From: DOZZ01 sp963792655
GTDB taxonomy: Bacteria; Acidobacteriota; Terriglobia; Bryobacterales; Bryobacteraceae
Direction of reading: 5' to 3'
Assembly (NCBI GenBank): GCA_963792655.1
Contig: CAWBWU010000003.1
Location: 186,001-250,000 of the forward strand
DNA: 64,000 nt
A program made the translations under genes and the position numbers. Below the pieces are notes generated by a model, which worked only from the letters and a program-made list of their open reading frames with translations, was not told the DNA's origin and did not search any database. Positions 1 to 8,646 of the stretch are shown piece after piece. The number at the start of each line of letters is the position of its first letter. Positions within the stretch are counted from its first letter, which is position 1.

Positions 1-854
1 GAGTCGCGAAGCACGGTCAGCAGTTCGTAAGGCACGTTGATGTTGCCGTCGCGGCCGCTGCCCAGTTCGATATCGGGCTTGTTCGCGCCATGGAAATCAG
101 ATCCGCCGGTTACTTTCAAATTGAGCTGCGATGCAAGGCTGAGGAAACGCGCGGTATCTTCAGGCCCATGCTCGCTGTGGTAACACTCGATGCCCACCAG
201 CCCATGCTCGCGAGCGTCTACCAACAGCGCCGCCAGCGCGTCGCTGTCAGCCGCTTGCGGCAAGCGCACCGGATGAGCCATCACCGGCGCTGCGCCGGCT
301 TCTCGCAATATCCGCACGCCTTCAAGTAGCGGAACCTGCTCGCGGTCTACCGCAGCACGTGCGTCGTCTGCAAGATAACGGTCAAAGGCATCCCGCGCAT
401 TCGCCGCATAACCTTTGCGCACCAGCACGCGCGCAAAGTGCGGGCGTCCGGTCAGCGGGTAACCCTCGGCTTGCACTTCGTCCAGTGTGATCTGCATGCC
501 CAGCGCATTCAGCTTTTCGATTAACGCTACGTTGCGAGTGTGCCGGTTTTGCTGCTGCACGTTCAGCCACTCCCGAAACTCAGGCGAGGGCGACTGATTC
601 ACGAAATAACCCAACAAATGCGCGGACTTCGCACGCCCCTGCAGTGGTTCCAGCCTGGTGCTGAGTTCGATGCCGCAGATCAGTTCGAGCCCAGCCTGCG
701 AGGCTACAGGCGCTGCGGCGAAGTAGCCGGCGAGGGTGTCGTGATCGGTTACTGCAAGTGCGCTCAGCGAAGCGCCGACTGCCTGCGCGACGAGCTCCGC
801 GGGCGTCGACGTACCGTCAGATTCCGTCGTGTGGGAGTGAAGATCGATCCGCAA
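1..854 (-). CDS. PHP-domain metal-dependent phosphoesterase (partial, 3' end outside window)
   Basis: This is a TrpH/YciV-like PHP-family phosphoesterase, expected to be a cytosolic enzyme acting on nucleotides or short RNA with a trinuclear metal site. The visible part is about 284 codons and stays in one frame to the window edge. It begins with the classic metal-binding motif DLHSHTTESDG, followed by VTDHDTL near residue 40, ECYHSEHG in the second half and GSDFHG close to the edge. The only usual start in frame is TTG at 854, because an in-frame TGA lies two codons upstream. It begins 24 nt after the end of the GAF-ANTAR gene on the same strand, so the two are probably cotranscribed. The family call is firm; the substrate is not known. 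Confidence 0.85.
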   Translation of the reverse strand, partial: MRIDLHSHTTESDGTSTPAELVAQAVGASLSALAVTDHDTLAGYFAAAPVASQAGLELICGIELSTRLEPLQGRAKSAHLLGYFVNQSPSPEFREWLNVQQQNRHTRNVALIEKLNALGMQITLDEVQAEGYPLTGRPHFARVLVRKGYAANARDAFDRYLADDARAAVDREQVPLLEGVRILREAGAAPVMAHPVRLPQAADSDALAALLVDAREHGLVGIECYHSEHGPEDTARFLSLASQLNLKVTGGSDFHGANKPDIELGSGRDGNINVPYELLTVLRD

Positions 855-878
855 TATTCAGGATATCGCGGCCGCAAC

Positions 879-2145
879 TTACATCACTTCGCTCTCTGGC
901 TTCGCAGGCGCAGGGCGGTCGGTATCGCGCCGGTTCAGATCGTCGGCGAGGATCACGGCTTCTGCAAGATCGCGCATCGGGCGCCGCAACCGGCGGCTCT
1001 CGTTGCGCAGCCGCAAGTACGCCTCTTCTTCGGTCAGGCTGTGTTTGTGTTGCAGGATGCCCTTCGCGCGCTCAATCAGTTTGCGAGCTTCGAGCGTGCG
1101 CTTCATCTCGAGCGTCTCGGACATCAGCCGCGCGTTCTCGATCGCGTTCGCTGCCTGACCCGCCACAATCTTGACGAACCCGATCTCGTCATCGCTGAAC
1201 AGGCGCTGTTCATTCGTGTAGATGTTGATGGTGCCGATGACCTTTTCGCGAGAGGTCATCGGAACCGAAAGCAACGAAGCCAAGCCGTTCTTGCGCGCAA
1301 GCTCCGGATAGCGGTACTGCTTCTCTTCAAGAACATTCGGAATGACCAGCGGCTTGCCTTCGCGCACCACACGGCCAATCAGCGAATCCTCAATCTTCAG
1401 CGGCGCCTTTATTCAGGTACTCGGGCGACGAACAGCGTGCCGCACTAATCACCAGTTCGCGCTTCTCGTCGTCGACCAGCATGATGGAGCAGACCGGCGC
1501 ATCGAGCGTCTCCGCAAGCATCTCTGAGATCGTCTGCAGGATGCGGTCAAGATAACTCTCGACCGAGATCGTCTGCGCTACCGCAGCCAGCGTCTCCATG
1601 CGACGGTAAGCCGAAAGAGACTGCTCGGAAAGACGAGCTTTCTCGAGCGCTCCGCCCATCTGCTCACCGATGAAGCTGACGACAGCGACTTCGTCTGAAG
1701 TATGCGCGTGACGGTCGCGATGGTGCACGTTGATCACGCCGATCAATTCGCCCGCGGCCACCAGAGGTACGGAGAGGAATGCTTCATAACTATCTTCCTG
1801 CAGCGACTGAAAGCTCTTGAACCGCCGATCAAGTGCCGCGTCTTTTGCCAGCGCGACGACGGACCGGTGCTCAGCCACCCAGCCCGTGATGCCCTCGCCC
1901 ATTCTCAGGCGCAGAGTGCCAATTTCCGATGCGTGCGGGAGATGCGAAGCGCGCAGGACGATGTCGCCGGTTGCATGGTCCGCAAGATAAACCAGGCAGG
2001 CATCGCAATCGGTCACCTGCATGATCAGGTTGACCAGTTCCTGCAGCATATCGCTCAGCTCCTGGCCGGAGCTCACGATGCTGCTGATCTGATGAAGGAG
2101 TGCGACTTGGCTGCCCATGGGAGTGGTTGCGGTAGTTTCCATCAT
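879..2145 (-). CDS. GAF-GAF-ANTAR domain protein (reading frame broken by +1 near 1406)
   Basis: A signal-sensing RNA-binding protein: ANTAR domains bind paired hairpins in nascent mRNA and prevent termination, and GAF domains supply the signal input. Domain order is GAF (about residues 10-170), a second GAF (about 185-330, with NAIENARL near its end) and a C-terminal ANTAR helix bundle (RKLIERAKGILQ, then LTEEEAYLRLRNESRR). The frame is interrupted after EYLNK: one extra base near 1406-1407 (GG instead of G) takes translation to a stop, while removing it restores APLKIEDSLIGRVV and the whole second half. I treat it as one gene. The open frame extends upstream across the divergent nitroreductase gene, but the likely start is the ATG pair at 2145/2142, just before the first GAF. 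Confidence 0.8.
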
Positions 2146-2289
2146 TGGAGGATAGGGATTCCCGTTTTCGACGTTGTGCGGGATACCCCAGTTTAGGGAG
2201 CGCCGTGCAGCCGGGTCCAATTGAAAATTTCTATGTCCGACATGAGTTTCCACCATCGAAAGCGGGCGCCGGTGCATCCATTGAGCTTT

Positions 2290-2874
2290 ATGGACAGAAC
2301 TGCTCTTACCCGTTTTCCTGTAATGGACGTGATCCGCCGCCGCTGGAGCCCCTACTCTTTTGACCCGCGGCCGGTCGAGCAGGAGAAGCTGGATCGCATT
2401 TTCGAAGCGGCTTGCTGGTGCGCTTCGAGCTATAACGAGCAGCCCTGGCGCTACATTTTCGCGCGCTCCAGCAGCCCTGATCAGTTCCGCCGCTTGGCCA
2501 GCCTTTTGGTTCCTCAGAACAATTGGGCTGAAAAGGTTCCCGTTCTGGCCATGTCCATTGCCAAAACGGCATTCACCAGCAACGGTTCTCCGAACCGGGT
2601 CGCAATTCATGACGTCGGCGCGGCATCCGCTCACCTTTCGCTCCAGGCCGTGGAAGAGGGGCTACTCGTGCACCAGATGGCCGGGTTCGAAGTGGAGCGT
2701 GCCAAAACCGTCTACGCCATTCCGCCGGGCTATGAACCTGTGGCCATGATCGCCATCGGATATGAAGGCGACCACGCCTCCATCCCTGAAGCACTTCAGG
2801 AACGTGAGAAGGTGACGCGCACGCGCCGTCCGCACTCGGCTTTTGTGTTCGAAGGCGGCTGGCTGGGCGAGTAG
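2290..2874 (+). CDS. nitroreductase-family protein
   Basis: A flavin-dependent nitroreductase-fold protein of about 194 residues, likely FMN-binding and cytosolic. The start has the family pattern: a short helix, then RRRWSPYSF (the usual R-S-x-R region) and CASSYNEQPWRYI, the FMN and active-site segment. The C-terminal part has GYEPVAMIAIGYEG, the usual closing strand. The open frame reaches upstream to 2221, but the ATG at 2290 fits the family N-terminus and lies beyond the divergent GAF gene. No partner gene suggests a substrate. Confidence 0.85.
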   Translation: MDRTALTRFPVMDVIRRRWSPYSFDPRPVEQEKLDRIFEAACWCASSYNEQPWRYIFARSSSPDQFRRLASLLVPQNNWAEKVPVLAMSIAKTAFTSNGSPNRVAIHDVGAASAHLSLQAVEEGLLVHQMAGFEVERAKTVYAIPPGYEPVAMIAIGYEGDHASIPEALQEREKVTRTRRPHSAFVFEGGWLGE

Positions 2875-2912
2875 CGTCGTGATGTTGGCGCTATCCTGAA
2901 GTCGGGGCCATT

Positions 2913-3224
2913 ATGGCCAGAGGCTGGGAAAGCAAGTCGGTTGAAACGCAGCAGGAGATGGCCGAGGAGCGCAAAGCGCGGCCGCCTGTTCTGCCGCCCG
3001 AAGAGCAGGAGCGCGCCTCACAACTCCGTCACTTGCAGCTTTCACTGCAACGCACAGTGGAGCAGATCGAAATTGCCCGAGACTCACGCCGCGTGCAGCA
3101 ATTGGAACTGGCTAGAAGTTTTCTGGAAAAGAAAATCGAGGGATTGAAAGAAGGCAGATTGACTACAAATCAATCTGCCTTCTTAGTTGAGACAATTCTT
3201 ACCGGCGGTTGCCCTTGGCGCTGA
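2913..3224 (+). CDS. small charged coiled-coil protein, unknown function
   Basis: A 103-residue hydrophilic protein with no recognised domain. It opens MARGWESKSVETQQ, then has long Glu/Arg/Gln-rich helices (about residues 30-85, for example LARSFLEKKIEGLKEG) likely to form a coiled coil. It has no signal peptide, membrane segment or cysteine cluster before the tail. The last 25 or so codons run through a perfect 15-bp terminator hairpin and into the 3' end of the convergent AAA+ gene, so the natural stop was probably once just before the hairpin and the tail may be an extension. The coding call rests on length, start and composition. Confidence 0.6.
   Translation: MARGWESKSVETQQEMAEERKARPPVLPPEEQERASQLRHLQLSLQRTVEQIEIARDSRRVQQLELARSFLEKKIEGLKEGRLTTNQSAFLVETILTGGCPWR
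3148..3184. terminator. bidirectional intrinsic terminator
   Basis: A perfect 15-bp inverted repeat (AAGAAGGCAGATTGA and its complement) with a 7-nt loop. The stem ends in TTCTT on both strands, so it can terminate both the small coiled-coil gene and the convergent AAA+ gene. It lies inside the last codons of the former. Confidence 0.8.
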
Positions 3225-4377
3225 CGGTCCGCGGCGCTTCGATCTCTTGATTCATCGCCATGGCGGCGTTCGAGAGCGGCACTGACGTATCGATCATCTG
3301 CACCATCGCGTAGGACGGCATGTCCTCGGCTTCTTTGACGAAAACCAGGCACTTGTCTTCGGGGCTGTAGTCGATCTTCACCAGATCGCCCGTGTGGATC
3401 TGATCGGACGCAACCAGATTCGAGAAGGCATGCACCACATTCCGCTCGATTGCGCGTTTCAGATGCCGCGCGCCGTACTTCAGGTCAGTGCCCTCCGCAA
3501 GCAGGAACTTCTTCGCCGGCGCCGTCACGTTGAACACGAACGGAGTGCTGTTCGGCGCGCTGAAGATGCGCTGCTGCAACTGATTCAGTTCGAGAGTCAG
3601 AATCTGCTCAAGCTCATCTTCGCCGAGCGGCTTGAACACGATCGTCTTGTCGATGCGGTTCATGAACTCGGGGCTGAACTTGCGCCGCGCAGCTTCGATC
3701 GCAGAGCGCGTGATTTTTGAAGTCATCGCTTCGCTGGTCCGGCCAGAGCCTTCCGTCGTCGCGTTGTCAAAACGTGAGAATCCCAGATTGGGTCTCAAAA
3801 TGGAACCCATTTCGGAAGCGCCGAGGTTGCTGGTCATGAAGATCATCGCGCGTGAGAAGTCGACGCGGCGATTGTCGCCCAACGTCAGCGTTGCCTTGTC
3901 GAGTATGCCGAGCAAGAGGTTCCACAACGCGTCGCTTGCCTTTTCGATCTCGTCGAACAGCACGAAGCTGATCTTGAAGCGGTCCGTGTGATATTGATTC
4001 AGCACTTCCTGGCTGAGCAGAGGATGCGTCTCGCGATGGCCGAGATATCCGGGAGGCGAGCCGATCAGCTTGGCGATCTCGTGGCTATGCTGAAATTCTG
4101 CGCAATCGATCTTAATGACCGCGCGGGAGTCGCCAACCATCGATTCGGCCACAGACTCGACCAGTCTGGTTTTGCCGGTTCCGGTGGGCCCCAGAAACAG
4201 CAGGTTTCCAATCGGACGCCCGCCGCTGTTCATACCAGTGATGAACGTCTGATAGATGCTGACAATCTGCTGGATCGCCTCGTCCTGACCGACGATGCGC
4301 TTGTGCAGATCTCGATTCAACTTTTCCGCGTCATCTCCCTTGAGAGATGGGTTTAAGGTTTTACTGACGCGCATCAT
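3199..4377 (-). CDS. ClpB/ClpX-like AAA+ ATPase
   Basis: A stand-alone AAA+ unfoldase-type ATPase of about 392 residues, resembling the second ATPase module of ClpA/ClpB. Walker A is GPTGTGKT at about 63-70, a pore-loop-like GSPPGYLGH at about 106-114, Walker B VLFDEIEK at about 139, sensor 1 as TSN at about 182 and an FMNRID segment typical of the arginine-finger region. The C-terminal part matches the Clp small domain (ARHLKRAIERNV). It lacks the Clp N domain and the first ATPase module. The ATG at 4377 is preferred over the one at 4452 because GGGAG precedes it at good spacing. Its neighbours suggest no substrate. Confidence 0.85.
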   Translation of the reverse strand: MMRVSKTLNPSLKGDDAEKLNRDLHKRIVGQDEAIQQIVSIYQTFITGMNSGGRPIGNLLFLGPTGTGKTRLVESVAESMVGDSRAVIKIDCAEFQHSHEIAKLIGSPPGYLGHRETHPLLSQEVLNQYHTDRFKISFVLFDEIEKASDALWNLLLGILDKATLTLGDNRRVDFSRAMIFMTSNLGASEMGSILRPNLGFSRFDNATTEGSGRTSEAMTSKITRSAIEAARRKFSPEFMNRIDKTIVFKPLGEDELEQILTLELNQLQQRIFSAPNSTPFVFNVTAPAKKFLLAEGTDLKYGARHLKRAIERNVVHAFSNLVASDQIHTGDLVKIDYSPEDKCLVFVKEAEDMPSYAMVQMIDTSVPLSNAAMAMNQEIEAPRTVSAKGNRR

Positions 4378-4522
4378 ACTCGTTTTCTCCCAGCCGAAAC
4401 GCTTCCCCGTCTTTCGTCCCCAGTTGCTTGTGAGAGCAGATTGACTGATCACTGTCTGCTCTATTGCATCTGACGTACCAATGCGCCGATGGGGTTCGGG
4501 AGTACTAATGGATGAGCGGAAC

Positions 4523-5248
4523 TTAATGGGCTGGCGGAGTCGACGGACGCACCTCGACGCGGCTCACGAGGCTACGTTTCGGAAGGCGCAACAGATTTAT
4601 CACAATGTCTGCAATATCACTGGGGGCAATCTTCCAGCTTGCGTCAGGACCGGCAGCGCCAGGAAGCCGGCCGAAGTCAGTATTAACGCTACCGGGCATA
4701 ATGCTTGTCGCGCGGATCCCTTCATAACGATGATCGAGTAACATCGCCTCAGTGAATCCCTCTAGGCCAAACTTGGAAGCGTTGTACCCGGCTCCGCCCT
4801 TGAAGGGGTTTTTACCGGCCAGGCTGCTGATGTTGAAAATATAGCCGTCCTGATTGCGCTTCAGATGGGGCAACGCTTCGTGGCAGCAGTAGTAAACACC
4901 TGACAGATTCAGGTCGATCATGGACCGCCACTCGTCGGGCGCCAGTTCCGCAACGCTGCGAAAGACGCCGGTTCCGGCATTGTTGACCAGGACATCCAGC
5001 CTTCCCCACTTCGCCGTGACATCACCGATCAGCTTGCGGACCTCTTCGTAACGCGAGACGTCCGTTTGATAGCCTGCTACGTCGCCCAGCGAGGCCATCT
5101 CGCGTACGGCCGTGTCCACTCCTTTTTGCTCGCGTCCGCAGATCGCAACCGATGCACCATGCTGCAGCAGCGCCTCCGCGATCGCTCTGCCGATACCGCG
5201 CGTCGCACCCGTGACCAGCGCGACTTTACCTGAAAGGAACCTATCCAT
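4523..5248 (-). CDS. short-chain dehydrogenase/reductase (SDR)
   Basis: A classical SDR oxidoreductase of about 241 residues using NAD(P)(H), probably cytosolic. The cofactor motif TGATRGIG lies near the N-terminus, NNAG follows the fourth strand, the catalytic Ser is in IFNISSLAG and Tyr-Lys is in YNASK. An Arg in CGRE after the second strand suggests NADP(H) preference. The ATG at 5248 (MDRFLSGKVALVTG) gives the normal N-terminus; the one at 5269 adds seven residues. It is divergent from the following hypothetical gene. The substrate cannot be told. Confidence 0.85.
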   Translation of the reverse strand: MDRFLSGKVALVTGATRGIGRAIAEALLQHGASVAICGREQKGVDTAVREMASLGDVAGYQTDVSRYEEVRKLIGDVTAKWGRLDVLVNNAGTGVFRSVAELAPDEWRSMIDLNLSGVYYCCHEALPHLKRNQDGYIFNISSLAGKNPFKGGAGYNASKFGLEGFTEAMLLDHRYEGIRATSIMPGSVNTDFGRLPGAAGPDASWKIAPSDIADIVINLLRLPKRSLVSRVEVRPSTPPAH

Positions 5249-5296
5249 ACTTCGACTTATATCGTGCATCAGACATCTGTCCTAACATGAAGGTGC

Positions 5297-6268
5297 ATGG
5301 ACAGTGCGGCAACGAACAACCGGCAGCAGCGCGCGGAAGAACAGATCCGCGCGATTGTTCATGACCTCTCCGCGGGCATTGCCGCGGATGTCGCTGCGGA
5401 TACTCAACAAGCTGCAACAAAACGCGTGGAAGAGGCGCGGCAGCAGGGCGCGCGCGAGTTGTGGGAGCGCGTCAATCAAACCGTGCGCATAGTGCAGCGC
5501 ACCAGTACTCGCAGCTCTCTTTTCGACGTGCTGCTGGATGCGGCCGCGACACATGCAACCCACGCCGCGGTTTTCACGTTTGATGAGACGAGTGCCCGTG
5601 CCGAAGCACAACGCAACCTGGGATCGGAAACGTTGACCTTTCCTTCACAAAATGCTGCTGCGTTTCTTTCGGTGCTCGAGACGCGCGACCCGGTTGCGGC
5701 CGCGACGACGGCGTCTGAGATCTCACCCGAATTGAGCGGGGCGCTCGAGGATTCCGCCGATCGCGCTCACCTGTTCCCGCTGCTTGTGCGCGACCAGACT
5801 GCGGCGGTGCTGTTCACCGCAGGAGCCACGGAGCCGGCGGCGCTCGAAGCGCTTGCAAGCATCGCGGCCATGAAGCTTGAAGCGATGCAGATGCCGGCTG
5901 CGGCTATCGCGAAACCCGCAACTGCCGAACCGTTGGTGCAACTCGACACCGCCGCCCCCAAAGCAAAAGGCTGGACCGAGTTGACTGCTGAGGAACAGCG
6001 GCTGCATCTGCGCGCACAACGCTTCGCGCGTGTGAAAGCCGCGGAGTTGCGCTTAGCCGGTGGCGACAAATGGAAGCGTGGTGTACGTCAATCGGACATT
6101 TACGCAGTGCTGCAGCCTGAAGTAGACCGGCTGCGCGGAGAGTACCGCGAGCAATTCGTGACGGGCTCACCCAGCATGGTGGATTACCTGCACCTGGAGC
6201 TTATACGAAGTCTGGCAAATCATGATGAACGCTTACTCGGCCCTCATTACCCCGGTCCGCTTGTTTAG
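5297..6268 (+). CDS. conserved hypothetical protein with possible GAF-like core
   Basis: A 323-residue protein I cannot assign. The first 75 residues are charged and helical (RVEEARQQGARELWERV), followed by an alpha/beta stretch of about 140 residues that could be a degenerate GAF domain (SLFDVLLDAAATHATHAAVFTF, then LFPLLVRDQTAAVLFTAG). An Ala/Pro-rich linker follows, then a basic C-terminal helical region (HLRAQRFARVKAAELRL). No signal peptide or membrane segment is seen. It overlaps the start of the lytic transglycosylase gene by 47 nt in another frame, so the two are probably translationally linked. Confidence 0.65.
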   Translation: MDSAATNNRQQRAEEQIRAIVHDLSAGIAADVAADTQQAATKRVEEARQQGARELWERVNQTVRIVQRTSTRSSLFDVLLDAAATHATHAAVFTFDETSARAEAQRNLGSETLTFPSQNAAAFLSVLETRDPVAAATTASEISPELSGALEDSADRAHLFPLLVRDQTAAVLFTAGATEPAALEALASIAAMKLEAMQMPAAAIAKPATAEPLVQLDTAAPKAKGWTELTAEEQRLHLRAQRFARVKAAELRLAGGDKWKRGVRQSDIYAVLQPEVDRLRGEYREQFVTGSPSMVDYLHLELIRSLANHDERLLGPHYPGPLV

Positions 6269-8585
6269 CCACGTGCCGCGGCGTTACTCGCGCATGGTGT
6301 GCGGCCTGCTGCTTGCGTCCTTCGTGGCGCCCGCAGCCGATCTCGCGGATCTGGTGAAGAATTATCGCGAGAAGCCATCGCCCACCGGCAAGGCAGCGCT
6401 GGTCAGTTTCGCGCACTCTCATGCCAGGGAGCCGAACGGTGCGCTCGCACTGATGGCGCTCGGGGTGGTGGCGTATCAGCAGAAAGACAGCGCACAGGCG
6501 TCGGCGTATCTGTTGCAAGCTAAGGCTGCACTTCCCCGCCTCGCCGACTATGCCGAGTATTACGATGCGGCCGCTGCCAGCCTCGACGAAGCTCCGCTGA
6601 AACTCGATCAGCTCAAAGCGTTCACGACACCGTTGTCTCCGCTGATCGCGAAGGCCGCATTGCTCAACGCGAAAGCACTGCTTCAGAAGCCGGGCTCGAA
6701 AGAGGAGGCGCTCGCCATCGTGCAGTTGTTGAAGGACAACTACGCGAACATGCCCCAACCGGAAACGGATTCCGCGCTGGCCGTCGCTTACGAAGCCGCC
6801 GGAGAGCGGACGCAAGCGGCCACCTACTTCCAGCGCGTTTACTTTGGACATCCCGCGACGGAAGCAGCCGCGGCAGCCTCAACAGCTCTCGAACGTTTGA
6901 AGTCCGGCATGGGCAGCTCCTACCCCGCGGCAACCGGAACGCAACTGCTCCAACGCGGTGATCGCTGGCTCGCAGCGAAGCAGTACGGTAAAGCGCGGCA
7001 GGAGTTTGAAACTGTGGCTTCGCAATTGAGCGGCGCGGAGCGCGAGCAGGCGCAAGTGCGCGCCGGAGCTGCCCGTTATCTGGATGGCGATGTTACCGGC
7101 GCTTACGCTTACCTGCGCGATCTGCATCTCTCGCATGACGAAGCTGACGCCGAGCGTCTCTATTACATGTCGGATGCGGCGCGTCAGATGAAGTCCGATG
7201 ACAACCTGAATGACGCCATCAAGCAGCTCAACCGGCATCATGAGAAATCGGTTTGGCGATTGAAGGCGCTGGTCGCGACCGCAAATCACTATCTGGTCAC
7301 GAATGATCAGGCGAAGTCCGACCCCCTCTATAAAGCCGCATACCAGACCTTCGCGCCCGATAACAGCACTGCCTACTGCCACTGGAAGGTCACGTGGGAC
7401 GCATACATGGGCCGGCAGAAAGATGCGGCCGAGTTGCTGAAGGAACAGGTAACCAAGTACCCGTTTGATCCCAAAGCAGCTACGGCTCTCTATTTTCTGG
7501 GACGCATCGCGGAGAACGAAAAGAACTTCGGCGTGGCGCGCGCCTGTTACAACAAGATCGTCGACACCTACCCGCACTACTACTACGCCGTGCTCGCGCG
7601 CGATCGCATGACGCAAACGGACTTGTCCGGCGCGGCGCCGGACGCGAAGACATCGGAATGGCTCGGCGGTCTCGAATTTCCCGGTACCGAACGCCTGGCG
7701 ATTGGCGAAGCCACAGCGGCCACCAAAGCGCGCATCGAGCGCACGCGATTGCTCATCGCTGGCGGCTTTCCGGAATGGGCCGAAACCGAAGTACGCTTCG
7801 GCGCGAAGGTCGACGGACAAGCTCATCTGCTCGCAATGGAGACTGCGCGCCTCAGCCCCAGTACGTTTCAAAGCTTAAGGCGAATGAAAGCGGTTTCGGG
7901 CGACTATCTCGCGCTCTCGTTCGAGAGCGCTCCGAAGCGCTTCTGGCAGATGCTGTTCCCGATGCCCTGGCAGAAAGACCTGATCGCGAGCGCGGAGAAT
8001 GCGAATCTCGATCCGTTCCTGATCGCGGCTTTGATCCGCCAGGAGTCCGAGTTCAACGCTTCCGCGCTGTCGCATGCCAACGCCTATGGGCTCACGCAGA
8101 TTGTGCCGGCAACGGGCCGTGCACTCGCACGCCAGCAAGGCATGCGCACGTTCAATACAAACCTGCTCTTCAACCCCTCGGTGAACCTGAAACTGGGCGC
8201 AGTTTACATTCGAACGCTGCTCGATCAGTGGAACGGCAAGTGGGAAGAGACGCTGGCTTCCTACAACGCAGGCAAGAGTCGCGTGGTGCTCTGGAAGACG
8301 TGGCACGACTACCGCGAGCCTGCGGAGTTCGTCGAATCGATTCCTTTCACCGAGACGCGCGAGTACGTACAGGCGGTGATGCGCAATGCATCCATTTATC
8401 GTGAGATCTATGCGGAGAAGATGCCCGAGACGGAGCGTGAAGAACCGGTGAGTGCACCTCCTGCGATCAAACTTGCGTCGGCAAAAGGCCACGCAGGCAA
8501 GGCGCGCATCGTGCATGCCTCGCTGAAACGCAAGCCGGCAGCACACGCAAAGGCGCATGCCAGGCGGAAGAGCCGCCGGGCCTAG
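6222..8585 (+). CDS. soluble lytic murein transglycosylase with TPR-like N-terminal region
   Basis: A periplasmic enzyme of 787 residues that cleaves peptidoglycan between MurNAc and GlcNAc, forming 1,6-anhydro ends (Slt70 type, GH23). A signal sequence lies near residues 25-45 (MVCGLLLASFVAPAAD). About 500 residues of helical repeats follow (for example ALYFLGRIAENEKNFGVARA), matching the superhelical ring of Slt70. The SLT domain covers roughly 590-740: the catalytic Glu is in RQESEFN near residue 607, followed by AYGLTQIVPATG and the AYNAG-type motif SYNAGKSRV. The tail is Lys/Arg/His-rich. Translation may begin at the ATG nearer the signal peptide. It overlaps the upstream gene. Confidence 0.92.
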   Translation: MMNAYSALITPVRLFSHVPRRYSRMVCGLLLASFVAPAADLADLVKNYREKPSPTGKAALVSFAHSHAREPNGALALMALGVVAYQQKDSAQASAYLLQAKAALPRLADYAEYYDAAAASLDEAPLKLDQLKAFTTPLSPLIAKAALLNAKALLQKPGSKEEALAIVQLLKDNYANMPQPETDSALAVAYEAAGERTQAATYFQRVYFGHPATEAAAAASTALERLKSGMGSSYPAATGTQLLQRGDRWLAAKQYGKARQEFETVASQLSGAEREQAQVRAGAARYLDGDVTGAYAYLRDLHLSHDEADAERLYYMSDAARQMKSDDNLNDAIKQLNRHHEKSVWRLKALVATANHYLVTNDQAKSDPLYKAAYQTFAPDNSTAYCHWKVTWDAYMGRQKDAAELLKEQVTKYPFDPKAATALYFLGRIAENEKNFGVARACYNKIVDTYPHYYYAVLARDRMTQTDLSGAAPDAKTSEWLGGLEFPGTERLAIGEATAATKARIERTRLLIAGGFPEWAETEVRFGAKVDGQAHLLAMETARLSPSTFQSLRRMKAVSGDYLALSFESAPKRFWQMLFPMPWQKDLIASAENANLDPFLIAALIRQESEFNASALSHANAYGLTQIVPATGRALARQQGMRTFNTNLLFNPSVNLKLGAVYIRTLLDQWNGKWEETLASYNAGKSRVVLWKTWHDYREPAEFVESIPFTETREYVQAVMRNASIYREIYAEKMPETEREEPVSAPPAIKLASAKGHAGKARIVHASLKRKPAAHAKAHARRKSRRA

Positions 8586-8595
8586 GGAAACCATA

Positions 8596-8633
8596 AGCGG
8601 AAAGGCTGATGCGAGCGCAGGAGCCCTTCCGCT
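8596..8633. terminator. hairpin between convergent genes, likely terminator
   Basis: AGCGGAAAGGCT at 8596-8607 pairs with AGCCCTTCCGCT at 8622-8633: a 12-bp stem with one mismatch and a 14-nt loop. It sits between the stops of the transglycosylase gene and the convergent peroxiredoxin gene. The T-tract is weak. Confidence 0.5.
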
Positions 8634-8646
8634 AACTTGCTAAAAC

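Noticed and set aside
4481..4741. A plus-strand gene upstream of and overlapping the SDR.
   Set aside because: It is antisense to the SDR 3' end and has no recognisable protein features.
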